Below, in pieces: positions 18,688-28,475 of a DNA stretch of 64,000 nt (position 1 is the first letter of the stretch; each line of letters opens with the position of its first letter). Source of the DNA: Thalassospira lucentensis MCCC 1A00383 = DSM 14000 (GTDB lineage: Bacteria; Pseudomonadota; Alphaproteobacteria; Rhodospirillales; Thalassospiraceae); the NCBI RefSeq assembly GCF_000421265.1, contig NZ_ATWN01000002.1, forward strand, positions 434,001 to 498,000, in the 5' to 3' direction. Under the pieces are notes generated by a model. That model did not search any database. It worked only from the letters and a program-made list of their open reading frames with translations, and was not told where the DNA came from. The translations under genes and the position numbers were made by a program.

Positions 18688-19728
18688 CTAAAAACGATCA
18701 ATCACGGTGACGCCGATTCCGACGAAATTGTCCATATTCATAAGGGCAGTTGCGCCTTCGGCCAATGTGACTCGGTCGCCGATGAGTTTTTGCGGGGTGA
18801 GTTTGCCGGTCATGATCATGTCGAGCATGGCGTCATAGCGAAACGCCTGCATGCCGTGGCTGCCGAGAATTTCTAGCTCATGGGCGACAACGCGGTCCAT
18901 CGGGACTTTGGCGTGGGCGTGATCGCCGGTCATAAGGCCGATCTGAATATGTTTGCCGCGTTTGCGCAAACTGGCGACCGAGTTAAAGCAGGTCTGTTCA
19001 CTGCCAAGGGCATCAATCGATACATGCACACCACCACGTGTGATGTCCTTGATCGCGGTTGGGATGTCACCAACGGTGCGGGCATTGAGCGTGGCATTTG
19101 CGCCAAGTTCTTTGGCAAATTCAAGTTTGCTGTCATCAATATCAACTGCAATGACATAGGCACCGGCGGCAGCGGCAATCATGATGGCCGATAAGCCGAC
19201 CCCGCCTGCACCATGCACGGCGACCATTTGTCCGGCGGATACTTTGCCCTGATCAATCACACCGCGGAAACTGGTGGCAAAGCGGCAGCCGAGGCTCGCC
19301 GCGGTGGCGAATTCCATATCGTCTGGAAGTGCAATCAGGTTGGTGTCGGCATAGTCGATGGCAACATATTGCGCAAAGCTGCCCCAATGGGTGAAGCCCG
19401 GCTGGAACTGGTTGTCGCAGACCTGATGATTGCCGCTGTGGCATTCAGGGCAATGTCCGCATCCCGATACGAACGGGACGGTGACCCGGTCGTCTTCCTT
19501 CCAGCGTTTGATGTCCTTGCCAACCCCGACAATGGTACCGGCAAATTCATGGCCCGGTACATGGGGCAACTGCACATCGGAATCATGGCCCATCCAGCCG
19601 TGCCAGTCACTGCGGCACAATCCGGTCGCACCGACCTTGATCACAACGCCATCATTCGACGGGGTGGGATCATCAACGGTCTGAATGTTGATCGGGCCTT
19701 GGTACTCGGTGAAATAGGCTGCGCGCAT
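18688..19728 (-). CDS. zinc-dependent alcohol dehydrogenase family protein
   Basis: A 346-residue medium-chain dehydrogenase. The catalytic-zinc site shows [10 protein letters not shown] (Cys) and [11 protein letters not shown] (His-Glu); the structural zinc lobe is [15 protein letters not shown] with four cysteines. The Rossmann motif is [20 protein letters not shown]. It oxidises an alcohol or polyol with NAD(P); the substrate cannot be told from sequence. The ATG at 19728 has GGGAG upstream, and an in-frame extension to 19923 overlaps the rhomboid gene and is rejected. It follows the rhomboid gene on the same strand. Confidence 0.88.
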   Translation of the reverse strand: MRAAYFTEYQGPINIQTVDDPTPSNDGVVIKVGATGLCRSDWHGWMGHDSDVQLPHVPGHEFAGTIVGVGKDIKRWKEDDRVTVPFVSGCGHCPECHSGNHQVCDNQFQPGFTHWGSFAQYVAIDYADTNLIALPDDMEFATAASLGCRFATSFRGVIDQGKVSAGQMVAVHGAGGVGLSAIMIAAAAGAYVIAVDIDDSKLEFAKELGANATLNARTVGDIPTAIKDITRGGVHVSIDALGSEQTCFNSVASLRKRGKHIQIGLMTGDHAHAKVPMDRVVAHELEILGSHGMQAFRYDAMLDMIMTGKLTPQKLIGDRVTLAEGATALMNMDNFVGIGVTVIDRF

Positions 19729-19766
19729 TTTGGGGCTCCCGACGTGAATGAGCGGAACGTTATTTT

Positions 19767-20750
19767 CTAAGTATCGTCCTTGTCGCGGTCGGAATGCAAC
19801 CGGACAACTTTGGGCACACCAATGCCCGGCTTGGGGGCCGGTTTTGGTTTTGGTGCGGTTGGTTGATAGCGGCCCCACGGGGATGTGTCGCGGTCTTCGC
19901 CGGTCGGGGTTTCCTTGCCCCATGGGCCGCGCCGGTCGCGCTTCATCGCCGCACGTTCGGCCTCATAGGCCGCAGCCCATGGCGGGACGCCAGACCCGGA
20001 GGTACTTGCGCCGCGTGCCTTGCGCCCCGGTCGGCCCGGGCGATAAACGCCAAAGGCCGGTGCATGTGATCCATCATGCCATAGCGGCACGTTGCGGTGC
20101 TTGAACAACGGGATCAGGACAAGCCCGGCAATGAAGCCCGCGATATGGGCAACCCACGCAATGCCGCCGCCGGCACCACTGCCGAAATTAAAGACCTGTG
20201 TCACGAACCAGAAGCCCAGAACAAAGACAGCCGGGACGTAGAAAATGAACACCCAGAAGAACCAGACCAGAATGCGGGCCTTGGGATAGAGCAGGAAATA
20301 CGCCCCCAAGACACCTGCCAGCGCCCCCGACGCACCAATCATCGGAATTTGCGACTGGGTGTCGAGCAACCCGTGCCCAAGGGCGGCGGCAACGCCGCAC
20401 AGCAGATAGAAAATCAGGAAGCGGAAATGCCCCATGGCATCTTCGACGTTGTTCCCAAAGACCCAGAGATACAGCATGTTGCCCGCAATGTGCATCCAGC
20501 CACCATGCATGAACATGGAGGTGAAAATCGACAGGAATTCATATCCGGGCGGGAAAGCGGCAAGTTGCGGGGGCAGATCGGCATGGCCAAACAGGACGGC
20601 GGGAATGGCCCCGTATTGCAAGGTGGCCAGTGTGGCGCCCTTTGGACTAAGTGATATGGTCACAAGGAAGACAGCCACATTGATTGCAATGATGGCATAG
20701 GTGACCCAAGGCGTTATCGTGGTCGGGTTGTCGTCCTTGATCGGGAGCAT
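19767..20750 (-). CDS. rhomboid family intramembrane serine protease
   Basis: A 327-residue membrane protein with about six or seven hydrophobic segments. The catalytic dyad is Ser141 in GASGALAG and His202 in [11 protein letters not shown]. The oxyanion-hole HxxxN is HIAGN (Asn91), preceded by FMHGGWMH. The last 100 residues are a hydrophilic, Gly/Pro/Arg-rich cytosolic tail without a known domain. It should cleave transmembrane segments of membrane proteins; the substrate is unknown. Confidence 0.92.
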   Translation of the reverse strand: MLPIKDDNPTTITPWVTYAIIAINVAVFLVTISLSPKGATLATLQYGAIPAVLFGHADLPPQLAAFPPGYEFLSIFTSMFMHGGWMHIAGNMLYLWVFGNNVEDAMGHFRFLIFYLLCGVAAALGHGLLDTQSQIPMIGASGALAGVLGAYFLLYPKARILVWFFWVFIFYVPAVFVLGFWFVTQVFNFGSGAGGGIAWVAHIAGFIAGLVLIPLFKHRNVPLWHDGSHAPAFGVYRPGRPGRKARGASTSGSGVPPWAAAYEAERAAMKRDRRGPWGKETPTGEDRDTSPWGRYQPTAPKPKPAPKPGIGVPKVVRLHSDRDKDDT

Positions 20751-20830
20751 CGGCTCGGTACTAATCCTGTGGCACGTTTACGTAAGGTTGCGTTTTAGGC
20801 CCGAACCGTTTTGGCGTATGGACCAATAGA

Positions 20831-21754
20831 TCAGGCGACATTCGCCTGTTTCTGTGCGGTCAGGCTATCACGAAGGTGGGCAGCCAGCTGACGATATTCA
20901 CGCTTTCGGGCTGAACTGCGACGCCAGACCATGCCGATACGCCGAATGGGGACCGGGTTTTCAAATGGAATGATCTTTAGCGAATCCGGGCGGCGGGCTT
21001 CGACTTCCAGCGACATTTCAGGCAATAGCGTCGATCCGACACCGGCAGCAACCATTTGCACCAGAGTTGACAGGCTATTGGCCTGAAAATCGGCGGACTT
21101 GCTCCAGCCAGCTTTCTGGCAGACCTCAAGCGCCTGATCGCGCAGGCAATGACCGTCTTCGAGCAGAAGAAGCTTTTCGTCCTTGATGTCAGCGATCTCT
21201 ATATGGCGTTTTTTGGTCAGCGGGTTATCCGGGCTGCACGCAAAGACGAACCGGTCTTCAAACAGATCAAATTCTTCCAGCCAGTTTTCTTCGATCGGAA
21301 GTGCGATCAGAGCCAGATCAAGTTTCCCCGCTGCGAGAAGCGATACCAGTTTGGATGTTTGGTCTTCGCGGAGGAAGGGCTGCAGTTTGGGGAATCCTGA
21401 TTTTAACTGTGACATCACATCGGGCAAAAGATACGGGCCAATTGTCGGGATCACCCCGATATGGATCGGACCCGAAAGCGGTTCGGTCGCGGCCTGTGCC
21501 ATGGTGGTCAGTTCATCGACTTCATGGAGGATACTTCGCGCCCGCGAAACGACATCTTCGCCCAGTGGCGTGATGAGGACCTGGCGCTTATTGCGTTCAA
21601 CCAGCTGCGCGCCGAGCAGGTTTTCAAGCTCGTTAATCGCGGCCGAAAGGCTTGGCTGCGTGATGAAGCATGCCTCAGCAGCGCGGCCAAAATGGCCACA
21701 TTCGGCCAAAGCGACAAGATATTTGAGCTGCTTGATGCTGGGTTGGGCAGCCAT
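20831..21754 (-). CDS. oxyR: hydrogen peroxide-sensing LysR-type regulator OxyR
   Basis: A 307-residue LysR-type regulator. The N-terminal helix-turn-helix includes GHFGRAAEACFITQPSLSAA. The regulatory domain carries the two redox cysteines Cys203 and Cys212 in GHCLRDQALEVC, nine residues apart as in E. coli OxyR (199/208), so peroxide sensing by disulfide formation is well supported. It is divergent from an AhpC-like gene, and a site with OxyR-like ATAG spacing lies between them, making it the likely regulator of both peroxidase genes. Confidence 0.93.
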   Translation of the reverse strand: MAAQPSIKQLKYLVALAECGHFGRAAEACFITQPSLSAAINELENLLGAQLVERNKRQVLITPLGEDVVSRARSILHEVDELTTMAQAATEPLSGPIHIGVIPTIGPYLLPDVMSQLKSGFPKLQPFLREDQTSKLVSLLAAGKLDLALIALPIEENWLEEFDLFEDRFVFACSPDNPLTKKRHIEIADIKDEKLLLLEDGHCLRDQALEVCQKAGWSKSADFQANSLSTLVQMVAAGVGSTLLPEMSLEVEARRPDSLKIIPFENPVPIRRIGMVWRRSSARKREYRQLAAHLRDSLTAQKQANVA

Positions 21755-21763
21755 TAATTTTTC

Positions 21764-21789
21764 CTATCAACAAGCGAAGTTTTATCTAT
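21764..21789. promoter_or_regulatory. putative OxyR-binding site between oxyR and the AhpC-like gene
   Basis: Two CTAT (ATAG on the minus strand) tetramers start at 21764 and 21786, exactly 22 bases apart. This is the repeat of the OxyR consensus ATAG-N7-CTAT-N7-ATAG-N7-CTAT; the intervening CTAT positions are not conserved. Confidence 0.45.
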
Positions 21790-21917
21790 TTGTCTTAGTT
21801 AGTGCATTTCACTACAAATCGCCAGCAGTGAGTGTTCATTTCGCACTTGCTCACAAGAATTGGCGGCCTGTCGGGGGCCGCAATTGGGTTTTTTAACTAG
21901 GGTTAGGAGTAACCATA

Positions 21918-22445
21918 ATGCTTACCGTTGGTGATACGCTTCCTGAATTTAATCTGACTGGTGTTTCGGGAAAATCCCCGGATAGCTTCGCACCGGTTAC
22001 CGATAAGTCCTATGACGGCAAATGGAAGATTTTGTTCTTCTGGCCGAAAGATTTCACTTTTGTTTGCCCGACCGAAATCGTCGGTTACGGCGAACTGAAC
22101 GGTGATTTCGAAGACCGTGATGCGGTTCTTCTGGGCTGCTCGACCGATACCGATTTCGTCCATGCTGCATGGCGCACTCACCACGAAGATCTGGGCGATA
22201 GCCCGTTCGTATGGCTGGCCGACGAGAAAAAAGAACTCTCGACCGCCCTTGGTGTTCTGGCCAAAGACGCTGGTGTTGCGCTGCGTGCGACCTTCATCGT
22301 TGATCCGGACAACATCATCCGTCACGTGCAGGTAAACGACCTTAACGTTGGCCGTAACCCGCATGAAGCACTGCGTATCCTTGATGCGCTTCAGACCGAC
22401 GAGTTGTGCCCGTGCAACTGGACCCAGGGTGACGAAACCCTCTAA
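21918..22445 (+). CDS. ahpC: peroxiredoxin (AhpC/Prx family)
   Basis: A 175-residue thiol peroxidase that reduces H2O2 and organic peroxides. The peroxidatic Cys50 is in WPKDFTFVCPTEI, the Prx signature. Candidate resolving cysteines 164 and 166 are at the C-terminus (ELCPCNW). At 175 residues it is slightly shorter than E. coli AhpC (187). TAGGAG precedes the ATG. The adjacent AhpD-like gene probably supplies the reducing partner, in place of AhpF. Confidence 0.92.
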   Translation: MLTVGDTLPEFNLTGVSGKSPDSFAPVTDKSYDGKWKILFFWPKDFTFVCPTEIVGYGELNGDFEDRDAVLLGCSTDTDFVHAAWRTHHEDLGDSPFVWLADEKKELSTALGVLAKDAGVALRATFIVDPDNIIRHVQVNDLNVGRNPHEALRILDALQTDELCPCNWTQGDETL

Positions 22446-22608
22446 GTCTGGTTTGGACGACGATTTTGGGATCGGGCATTTGCCCGGTCCCGCTTTCAGC
22501 CCATCGGATGTTTATCGATCCTGATGCCTGCATATCTGGTAGTCGGGTGGCGGCTGATTTGTTTAATGATTTTTGCGACGTGCGCATCACGGAATTCAGG
22601 GGAAACCA

Positions 22609-23145
22609 ATGACTTCGATTACCGAAATCAAAGACGCAATGCCAGCCTATGCCAAGGACCTGAAGCTTAACCTGTCGAGCATGGCCAACAATCCGGGCAT
22701 GACCGATCAGCAGGTTTACGGCACTGCGCTGGCCTGTGCTTTCGCATCGCGCAACGCCAAATTGATCAAGGCAGTTGCCGCAGAAGCCAAAGCCAAGCTT
22801 TCCGAAGAAGCCCTTGAAGCCGCCAAGGGTGCAGCGGCAATCATGGGTATGAACAATATCTATTACCGGTTTGTGCATCTGGTGTCAGATGATGAATATG
22901 GTTCGATGCCTGCGCGCCTTCGGATGAACATCATCGGCAAGCCGGGCATTGATAAAGCCGATTTTGAGCTGTTTTCAATCGCGGTTTCGGCGATCAATGG
23001 CTGTGGCATGTGCATCGATAGCCATGACAAGGTGCTTAAAGGTGCTGGTATCAAAAAAGAAACCATCCAGAACGCGATCCGTATTGCCTCTGTGATCCAT
23101 GCGGTCGCGGTTGTCATTGACGCCGAAGATGCATTGGCCGAGTAA
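22609..23145 (+). CDS. ahpD: AhpD-like alkyl hydroperoxidase (carboxymuconolactone decarboxylase family)
   Basis: A 178-residue AhpD family protein. The active site is NGCGMCIDSHDKVL, with the CxxC pair and the following His. Helical segments before it resemble Mycobacterium tuberculosis AhpD, which links lipoyl adaptor proteins to AhpC. The ATG at 22609 (MTSITEIKDAM) is preceded by CAGGGGAAACC. It lies about 160 bases after the AhpC-like gene and is followed by a terminator. Confidence 0.9.
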   Translation: MTSITEIKDAMPAYAKDLKLNLSSMANNPGMTDQQVYGTALACAFASRNAKLIKAVAAEAKAKLSEEALEAAKGAAAIMGMNNIYYRFVHLVSDDEYGSMPARLRMNIIGKPGIDKADFELFSIAVSAINGCGMCIDSHDKVLKGAGIKKETIQNAIRIASVIHAVAVVIDAEDALAE

Positions 23146-23185
23146 GCCAATCGGACGATTTTGTTGCGATCTAGTTTAAAGAGAA

Positions 23186-23213
23186 TGAGGGTGTCAATCG
23201 TATGACACCCTCA
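23186..23213. terminator. bidirectional terminator between ahpD and tctA
   Basis: TGAGGGTGTCA-ATCGTA-TGACACCCTCA is a perfect 11-bp stem followed by ATTTGTTT on the plus strand. It separates the convergent genes. Confidence 0.8.
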
Positions 23214-23234
23214 ATTTGTTTGGGCTTGTTGCTG

Positions 23235-24734
23235 TTATGCTCTCATGCGGTTTCGATAGCTCACGACAACAGGCAGAACCACAATAAGTGCAGCCATAAG
23301 ATACAACCCGATGCTTTCCCATGAAGAAATCAGGATCGACCAATCGCCGCGTGATATGGAAAGCGCACGCCGAAGATTATCTTCGAACAAGTGACCGAGC
23401 ACAAAGCCCAGAATGATCGGTGCCAGTGAGAATTCCAACTTGCGCAATATCCAACCGAAGATGCCAAATCCGATAATCAAGAACAGATCGAACGGATTGC
23501 CGACCACCGAATAGACCCCGATGAAAGCAAGAACGGCAATCAATGGACTAAGATATTTTTGCGGGATGGTCAGCATTCTGGCGAACAAACCCACAAGTGG
23601 CAGGTTGATCACCAGCAAGGCAAGGTTACCGATATACATTGATGCAATCAGCCCCCATGCGATTTCAGGGCGTTGTTCAAACATCATCGGGCCGGGTGTG
23701 ACGTTAAACAGCATGAGCGCGCCAAGAAGAATGGCGGTGGTCCCAGACCCGGGAATCCCAAGTGTCAGCATGGGCACCATGGCTCCGCCCGCGGCGGCAT
23801 TGTTTCCCGCCTCAGGGGCGGCCAACCCGCGTGGATCACCAGTTCCGAATTTTTCGCGGTCTTTGCCAGCCATGCGCATCTCGGTCCCATAGGTCACCGC
23901 AGAGGCAACCGATGCTCCGACACCGGGCAAAACACCAATGACAAATCCGATGATAGAAGACCGTAAGATTGTCCAACGGATCAGCATCAGGTCTTTCCAC
24001 GAGACAAAGCTTTTACCTATCGGAAGCAGTTTGAGCTTGCCTGATACCTGTTGTTCGACCAGATGAATAAGCTCGGCCATTCCGAAGAACCCAATCACAA
24101 CAACAAGAAAGTCAAACCCGGCAAGAATATCGGGAACGCCGCCGGTATAGCGTGGAACGCCGGTATTGGCATCAATGCCTACGGTTGCCAGCATTAGTCC
24201 GATGGTGGCCCCCATCAGTGTTTTGACCTGATTTTTTCCGACAAGGGAAGACAGGCTTGCAAAGGCAAAGACCATCAATGCCACGTAATCAGCCGGGGTG
24301 AAAGTAAGCGCAAATTTTGCGAGCAGTGGACCGAAGAGCGATATTAAAATAACGGCAACCGTACCACCGACGAAGGAAGCGATAGCCGAGATTGACAATG
24401 CCCGACCGGCTTCGCCGCGTTTCGCCATGGGGTTGCCATCCAGTGTGGTCATCACAGCACCGGCATCACCGGGCACATTCAAAAGAATGGACGATATGCG
24501 CCCGCCGTATTCTGCACCATAATAAATGCCCGCAAGTAAGATCAGGGCGGACTCAGGTGGTAGCCCCAGGCTGTAGGCAATCGGGAGCAGGATGGCGACA
24601 CCATTGATCGGACCAATACCGGGCAACGCGCCAATCAGGGTTCCGGCAAAGCAGCCGATCAGGACGAGTAAAAGATTAAGCGGCATCAGGGCGACACTAA
24701 AGCCGCCACTTAAGCCAGATAGAACTTCAGTCAT
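23235..24734 (-). CDS. tctA: tripartite tricarboxylate transporter large permease TctA
   Basis: About 499 residues with roughly 11-12 hydrophobic spans, the large membrane subunit of a TTT-family carboxylate transporter. The two family motifs are visible: GALPGIGPINGVAILLPIAY near the N-terminus and GVLPGVGASVASAVTYGTE mid-protein. The ATG at 24734 is chosen; a GTG at 24749 overlapping the tctB stop is an alternative, and neither has a strong ribosome site. Last gene of the tctCBA operon. Confidence 0.93.
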   Translation of the reverse strand: MTEVLSGLSGGFSVALMPLNLLLVLIGCFAGTLIGALPGIGPINGVAILLPIAYSLGLPPESALILLAGIYYGAEYGGRISSILLNVPGDAGAVMTTLDGNPMAKRGEAGRALSISAIASFVGGTVAVILISLFGPLLAKFALTFTPADYVALMVFAFASLSSLVGKNQVKTLMGATIGLMLATVGIDANTGVPRYTGGVPDILAGFDFLVVVIGFFGMAELIHLVEQQVSGKLKLLPIGKSFVSWKDLMLIRWTILRSSIIGFVIGVLPGVGASVASAVTYGTEMRMAGKDREKFGTGDPRGLAAPEAGNNAAAGGAMVPMLTLGIPGSGTTAILLGALMLFNVTPGPMMFEQRPEIAWGLIASMYIGNLALLVINLPLVGLFARMLTIPQKYLSPLIAVLAFIGVYSVVGNPFDLFLIIGFGIFGWILRKLEFSLAPIILGFVLGHLFEDNLRRALSISRGDWSILISSWESIGLYLMAALIVVLPVVVSYRNRMRA

Positions 24735-24745
24735 GGGAATAAAAC

Positions 24746-25186
24746 TCACAAAAGCGGTGCCAGCAGACCTTCTGGCAGGTTCAGGCCCAGCAAAAAGTCA
24801 CAAATGCCGTATCCGATGATACCGGTTGTACATCCAAAGGCGATTGCATGAAGGCGTTTTGCACCCAGCATGATGGAAAAGAGGCTGCAAAACAGGGTGG
24901 TTGAAACCACAAAGCCCAGCGGTTCATAAAGTTCTGCATAGCCCCCGAGCATTAAGACGAGCAGTAGTAACCTGAGCCAGACACTGCGTGCGAGTGTCAG
25001 CCGGATGTGATCCGGGCTAGCAAGGATGTAAAGACTGCAAAACAGAAAGACGATAGCCAATACTTGGGGCCATGTTTCCGGTCCGAGCGGGTCATATTGA
25101 AAAGGGGCCTTGATGACAGCAAAAGCAACAAAGGTATAGATGCCGCCAGCAATCAGGGCGCACAGTGCAAATAGGCGATCAGCCAT
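24746..25186 (-). CDS. tctB: tripartite tricarboxylate transporter small permease TctB
   Basis: A 146-residue protein with four hydrophobic segments (for example ALCALIAGGIYTFVAFAVI, and AIVFLFCSLYILA), the usual TctB topology, and the GPETWPQVLAIVF region typical of the family. It is the small membrane subunit partnering TctA. It lies 80 bases after tctC and immediately before tctA. Confidence 0.88.
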   Translation of the reverse strand: MADRLFALCALIAGGIYTFVAFAVIKAPFQYDPLGPETWPQVLAIVFLFCSLYILASPDHIRLTLARSVWLRLLLLVLMLGGYAELYEPLGFVVSTTLFCSLFSIMLGAKRLHAIAFGCTTGIIGYGICDFLLGLNLPEGLLAPLL

Positions 25187-25266
25187 GATGTTCTCCTGCT
25201 CAAAGAGCGCAAGAAAAGTGCAGCGACCCCCTTTTGGGATAGTAAGGAGGCCGCCGAGCTTAATGA

Positions 25267-26232
25267 TTACTCGATGAGACCGGCTTCCTTTGCAATTGCA
25301 CGCAGCTTTTTGATGCGTTCCTTGACATTTTCGTCAAGGTCCTTGCCCGCGATGTTTAGCGGAAGAAGGCCTTTGTCATGCTGGATCTTGGCGAATTCTT
25401 CGGTGCCATAGGCTTCCTTGAAGGCGGCTGCCCATGCTTCATAGGCGTCGTCAGAAACGTTTTTGCCCATGTAGAAGCCTCGCATGATGGTCCATTCCGC
25501 GTCATAACCAAGTTCTTTGGTTGTCGGGATATCTGCGAATGGTTCAGGCAAACGATCCGGGGACATTACAGCCAGAACACGCAATTCACCGGTATCAAGA
25601 TGAGCGGTCATTTCGCCGATATCGCCCGTATAGACATCAATGCTGCCACCTAGTAGACCGGTGAGGGCATCACCACCCCCGTCATAGGCGACATAAATCA
25701 TCTTGCGTGGGTCACGTTCGACCGACTTCAAAAGTAAGGCGGCTTTCATCCAATCCTGAGACCCGACAGACCCGCCAGCCCCGATTGCGAGGCTGCTTTC
25801 ATCTGCTTTTACTTTGTTCATCAGATCATCAAGGGTTTTGAATTCGCTGTCAGAGCGGACAATTACCGCGCCGAAATCAGCCCCGACAGTAGCTAGGAAG
25901 CGGACGTCATTTTCGGTCCACTCGCCGTATTTTCCCGTTGCGATGTTCAGAAGCGAGCCGGATGAAAATGCGACAATCGCATTGGGGTCATCTGTGCGTG
26001 TCGTGTTGAAAAGCGTAATGGCAACAGCACCGATGCCGCCAGGCATAAAGGTTACCTGCATCGGATTGCCAAACTGATCGCCGATTCCGCCTTGGGCGAC
26101 ACGACATGTCAGGTCAAAACCACCGCCAGGTTTTGCCGGGGCAATACATTCGGGTTTTTTGATGTCTGAGCTCTGTGCACTGCCAAAAAAGCAGTTGGCC
26201 ATGACAACAGTAGCTGCGAACAGCTTTTTCAT
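25267..26232 (-). CDS. tctC: tripartite tricarboxylate transporter substrate-binding protein TctC
   Basis: The 321-residue periplasmic solute-binding component. A signal peptide (KKLFAATVVMANCFFGSAQS) precedes the TctC/Bug fold: KPECIAPAKPGGGFDLTCRV, and later GAGGSVGSQDWMKAAL and a YDGGGDALTGLLGGSIDVYT segment. It probably binds a di- or tricarboxylate. The ATG at 26232 has a perfect GGAGG eight bases upstream. It is divergent from the tctDE genes, and phased repeats lie between. Confidence 0.92.
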   Translation of the reverse strand: MKKLFAATVVMANCFFGSAQSSDIKKPECIAPAKPGGGFDLTCRVAQGGIGDQFGNPMQVTFMPGGIGAVAITLFNTTRTDDPNAIVAFSSGSLLNIATGKYGEWTENDVRFLATVGADFGAVIVRSDSEFKTLDDLMNKVKADESSLAIGAGGSVGSQDWMKAALLLKSVERDPRKMIYVAYDGGGDALTGLLGGSIDVYTGDIGEMTAHLDTGELRVLAVMSPDRLPEPFADIPTTKELGYDAEWTIMRGFYMGKNVSDDAYEAWAAAFKEAYGTEEFAKIQHDKGLLPLNIAGKDLDENVKERIKKLRAIAKEAGLIE

Positions 26233-26306
26233 GATGATATCCTCCCGTTGAATTATTGTTTCTACGCATCGGTGTTCGATACGCAGAACAGCTATACGCC
26301 ACGAGC

Positions 26307-26366
26307 CTGACATTGCCATGACGGTGTTCTGACGGGAGGCTGACCGCTTCCTGACGTGAAGCTGAC
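26307..26366. promoter_or_regulatory. 11-bp phased TGAC repeats between tctC and tctD
   Basis: CTGAC occurs at 26307, 26329, 26340, 26351 and 26362, and ATGAC at 26318, giving six TGAC units at exact 11-bp steps. OmpR-family response regulators commonly bind direct repeats with this helical phase, so this is a strong candidate TctD operator for the divergent tctCBA and tctDE promoters. Confidence 0.65.
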
Positions 26367-26416
26367 ATCAAATGTAACAAATTGTAAGAAGGCGAAACCG
26401 AGCCTAATATCCGGCC

Positions 26417-27088
26417 ATGCGTATTCTTTTAATCGAAGATAATGAGACACTCGCGGAAACGATCAGTGATCGATTGCATACTGATGGCCATGCAATCGAC
26501 TGTGAAAGTGACGGCGAACTTGCGAACGATTTACTTCGTCACAAACAATTCGATCTGGTCCTAATGGACATTAACCTTCCGGGGCGCAGCGGGTTTGAGA
26601 TTTTGCGATCCATGCGCGCGCGCGGTGACACAACACCTGTTCTGATCCTGACCGCGAGATCGGAAATTGATGATCGCTTAATCGGTTTGGATGGCGGGGC
26701 AGACGATTACATCGTCAAGCCAGTCGATCTGCGTGAGCTTGCCGCGCGATGCCGTGTCTTGATCCGTCGGCGCACCGGGGCGGCTTCAAATGAATTCCGG
26801 GCCGGAAACTTTGTGTTTGATCGAGCGGCCAAGACGGCAAAGATTGATGGACGGGACGTAGAGTTGCGTAACCGTGAGGTCCAGTTGCTTGAAATATTTA
26901 TTGGTAACCTTCAGCGCGTTTTGACCAAGGAAGATCTTGCTGACAAGGTCTATTCATTCGACGAAGCACCGAGTATGAACGCTGTCGAGCAAATGGTGAC
27001 CCGGTTGCGCAAAAAGCTGACTGGTGGGCCAATCATCCTTAAGACGATTAGAGGGCTTGGTTATATTGCCCATATCGCGGAAGAATAA
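26417..27088 (+). CDS. tctD: TctD-like OmpR-family response regulator
   Basis: A 223-residue response regulator. The receiver domain has EDNETLAE, phospho-acceptor Asp51 in LVLMDINLPG, and the conserved Lys101 in YIVKPVDL. The C-terminal winged helix (about 125-220) includes TKEDLADKVYSFDEAPSMNA and IKTIRGLGYIA-type ending. Divergent from tctCBA, whose promoter region carries phased repeats, so it most likely activates that transporter in response to its substrate. The sensor gene follows after one base. Confidence 0.92.
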   Translation: MRILLIEDNETLAETISDRLHTDGHAIDCESDGELANDLLRHKQFDLVLMDINLPGRSGFEILRSMRARGDTTPVLILTARSEIDDRLIGLDGGADDYIVKPVDLRELAARCRVLIRRRTGAASNEFRAGNFVFDRAAKTAKIDGRDVELRNREVQLLEIFIGNLQRVLTKEDLADKVYSFDEAPSMNAVEQMVTRLRKKLTGGPIILKTIRGLGYIAHIAEE

Positions 27089-27089
27089 A

Positions 27090-28475
27090 TTGGCAGCACA
27101 TCATTCCTTACGTCAACGGCTTCTGGTCAGTATGGCTGCCGGGTTTGCGATCATTCTTGTTAGTATCGCAATCGGGATATGGAGCTATGCACGAGATGCG
27201 GCGAACCACTCATATGACAGGCTTCTAAGCGGTGCGGCATTTGCCATTCTGGAACGTGCGCTGGTAACACCGACTGGCCCCAGTGTCGAAATCCCCTATT
27301 CAGCACTGGAAATGATCGGTCTTGCCGAAAGCGACCGGGTCTTCTATCGCATCTTCACTGCGGATGGAGAAACATTGACCGGCTCTGAAAACTTGCCATT
27401 GCCCGAAAACTATCAACCGAACAATCAGCCAGAGTTCTTTGATACAGAACATAGTGGTGAGCCTGTCAGGTTTCTGCTGCAGGGGCGTTTTCTTGCCGGC
27501 GCAAGTTATGGTGACTGGATTGTTGTCCAAATCGGACAAACGCGTATTGCTCGCTCCGCATTTGCACAGGAAATGATGATTAATGCCATGGCGTTGCTCT
27601 TGCTGGTGACTGTTGTCGGGTTGGGGTTTGTCTGGTTTGGGATCAATCGTGCGCTGGCCCCATTGATTGGGATCGAACGACAATTGCGCCACCGGGAGCC
27701 AACGGACTTCTCGCCTATTCTGATTACTCCGCCGCGCGAAGTCGCCAGTCTGACACGTTCGATCAACGGGTTTATCCTGCGTCACAAGAAAAGTCTGGAT
27801 AACGCACAGGTCTTCATTGCCGATGTTGCACATCAAACCAGAACGTCTTTAGGCGCGTTGCATGGTTTGCTTGAAAGTGCCAGCAGGCAGTCAAATACAA
27901 AAGATACTCGGACGCGGTTAAAGCAGGCCGAGGAGCAGGCTGAACGGACGATACGCCTGACGAATCAGCTTCTTTCACATGCGATGATCATTCACCGGGC
28001 TGACAATACGCCGCGTGAGCGTAAGGAATTCATCGACGTTATCAGGACGGTATTTGGCGATATCGTTCGTGATTACCTGAAATACGACGCCGACTTCTCG
28101 ATTGAGAACGAATTAGAACCGGATGTACCGACTTTTGTACTGATTGACGAAGTTGGCATTCGCGAGGCTCTTCGCAATCTGATCGACAATGCGATCAAGT
28201 ATGGACGTGAACCTTATAAAATCGGGATTATTGTGAGGAAGTCAGCTGAAACATGCCATTTGATCGTGGAAGATAATGGGCCGGGCATCGATGCGGAAAA
28301 TCATGCCACTGTGCTGGAACGGTTTTCAAGTTTTGGTACGGGCTCTGGGCTTGGCTTGGCAATCGTCAAGGCAGTTGCAGACTCACATGATGCGAGACTG
28401 TGTCTGACTAAATCGGAGCAAGGTGGTTTGCGGGTTGAACTGGTATTTCAAATAGCCGGGAGAACAGGGGTATGA
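27090..28475 (+). CDS. tctE: TctE-like sensor histidine kinase
   Basis: About 461 residues. A TM helix near the N-terminus (LVSMAAGFAIILVSIAIGIW), a periplasmic sensor domain of roughly 140 residues, and a second TM (LLLLVTVVGLGFVWFGI) are followed by HAMP, HisKA and HATPase domains. The H-box is FIADVAHQTRTSLG, with Ser where most kinases have Pro; the N-box is LRNLIDNAIKYG and the G box GSGLGLAIVKAV. TTG at 27090 is the likely start, with GGAAG in the end of tctD; a GTG at 27024 would overlap tctD by 65 bases. It overlaps the next gene by ATGA. Confidence 0.88.
   Translation: MAAHHSLRQRLLVSMAAGFAIILVSIAIGIWSYARDAANHSYDRLLSGAAFAILERALVTPTGPSVEIPYSALEMIGLAESDRVFYRIFTADGETLTGSENLPLPENYQPNNQPEFFDTEHSGEPVRFLLQGRFLAGASYGDWIVVQIGQTRIARSAFAQEMMINAMALLLLVTVVGLGFVWFGINRALAPLIGIERQLRHREPTDFSPILITPPREVASLTRSINGFILRHKKSLDNAQVFIADVAHQTRTSLGALHGLLESASRQSNTKDTRTRLKQAEEQAERTIRLTNQLLSHAMIIHRADNTPRERKEFIDVIRTVFGDIVRDYLKYDADFSIENELEPDVPTFVLIDEVGIREALRNLIDNAIKYGREPYKIGIIVRKSAETCHLIVEDNGPGIDAENHATVLERFSSFGTGSGLGLAIVKAVADSHDARLCLTKSEQGGLRVELVFQIAGRTGV

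Noticed and set aside
18540..18690. FNR box (TTGAT-N4-ATCAA) before nap
   Set aside because: No match better than one half-site was found by eye on either strand.
27024..27089. GTG at 27024 as the tctE start
   Set aside because: Would overlap tctD by 65 bases in another frame; TTG at 27090 has a ribosome site and yields the expected short cytoplasmic leader.
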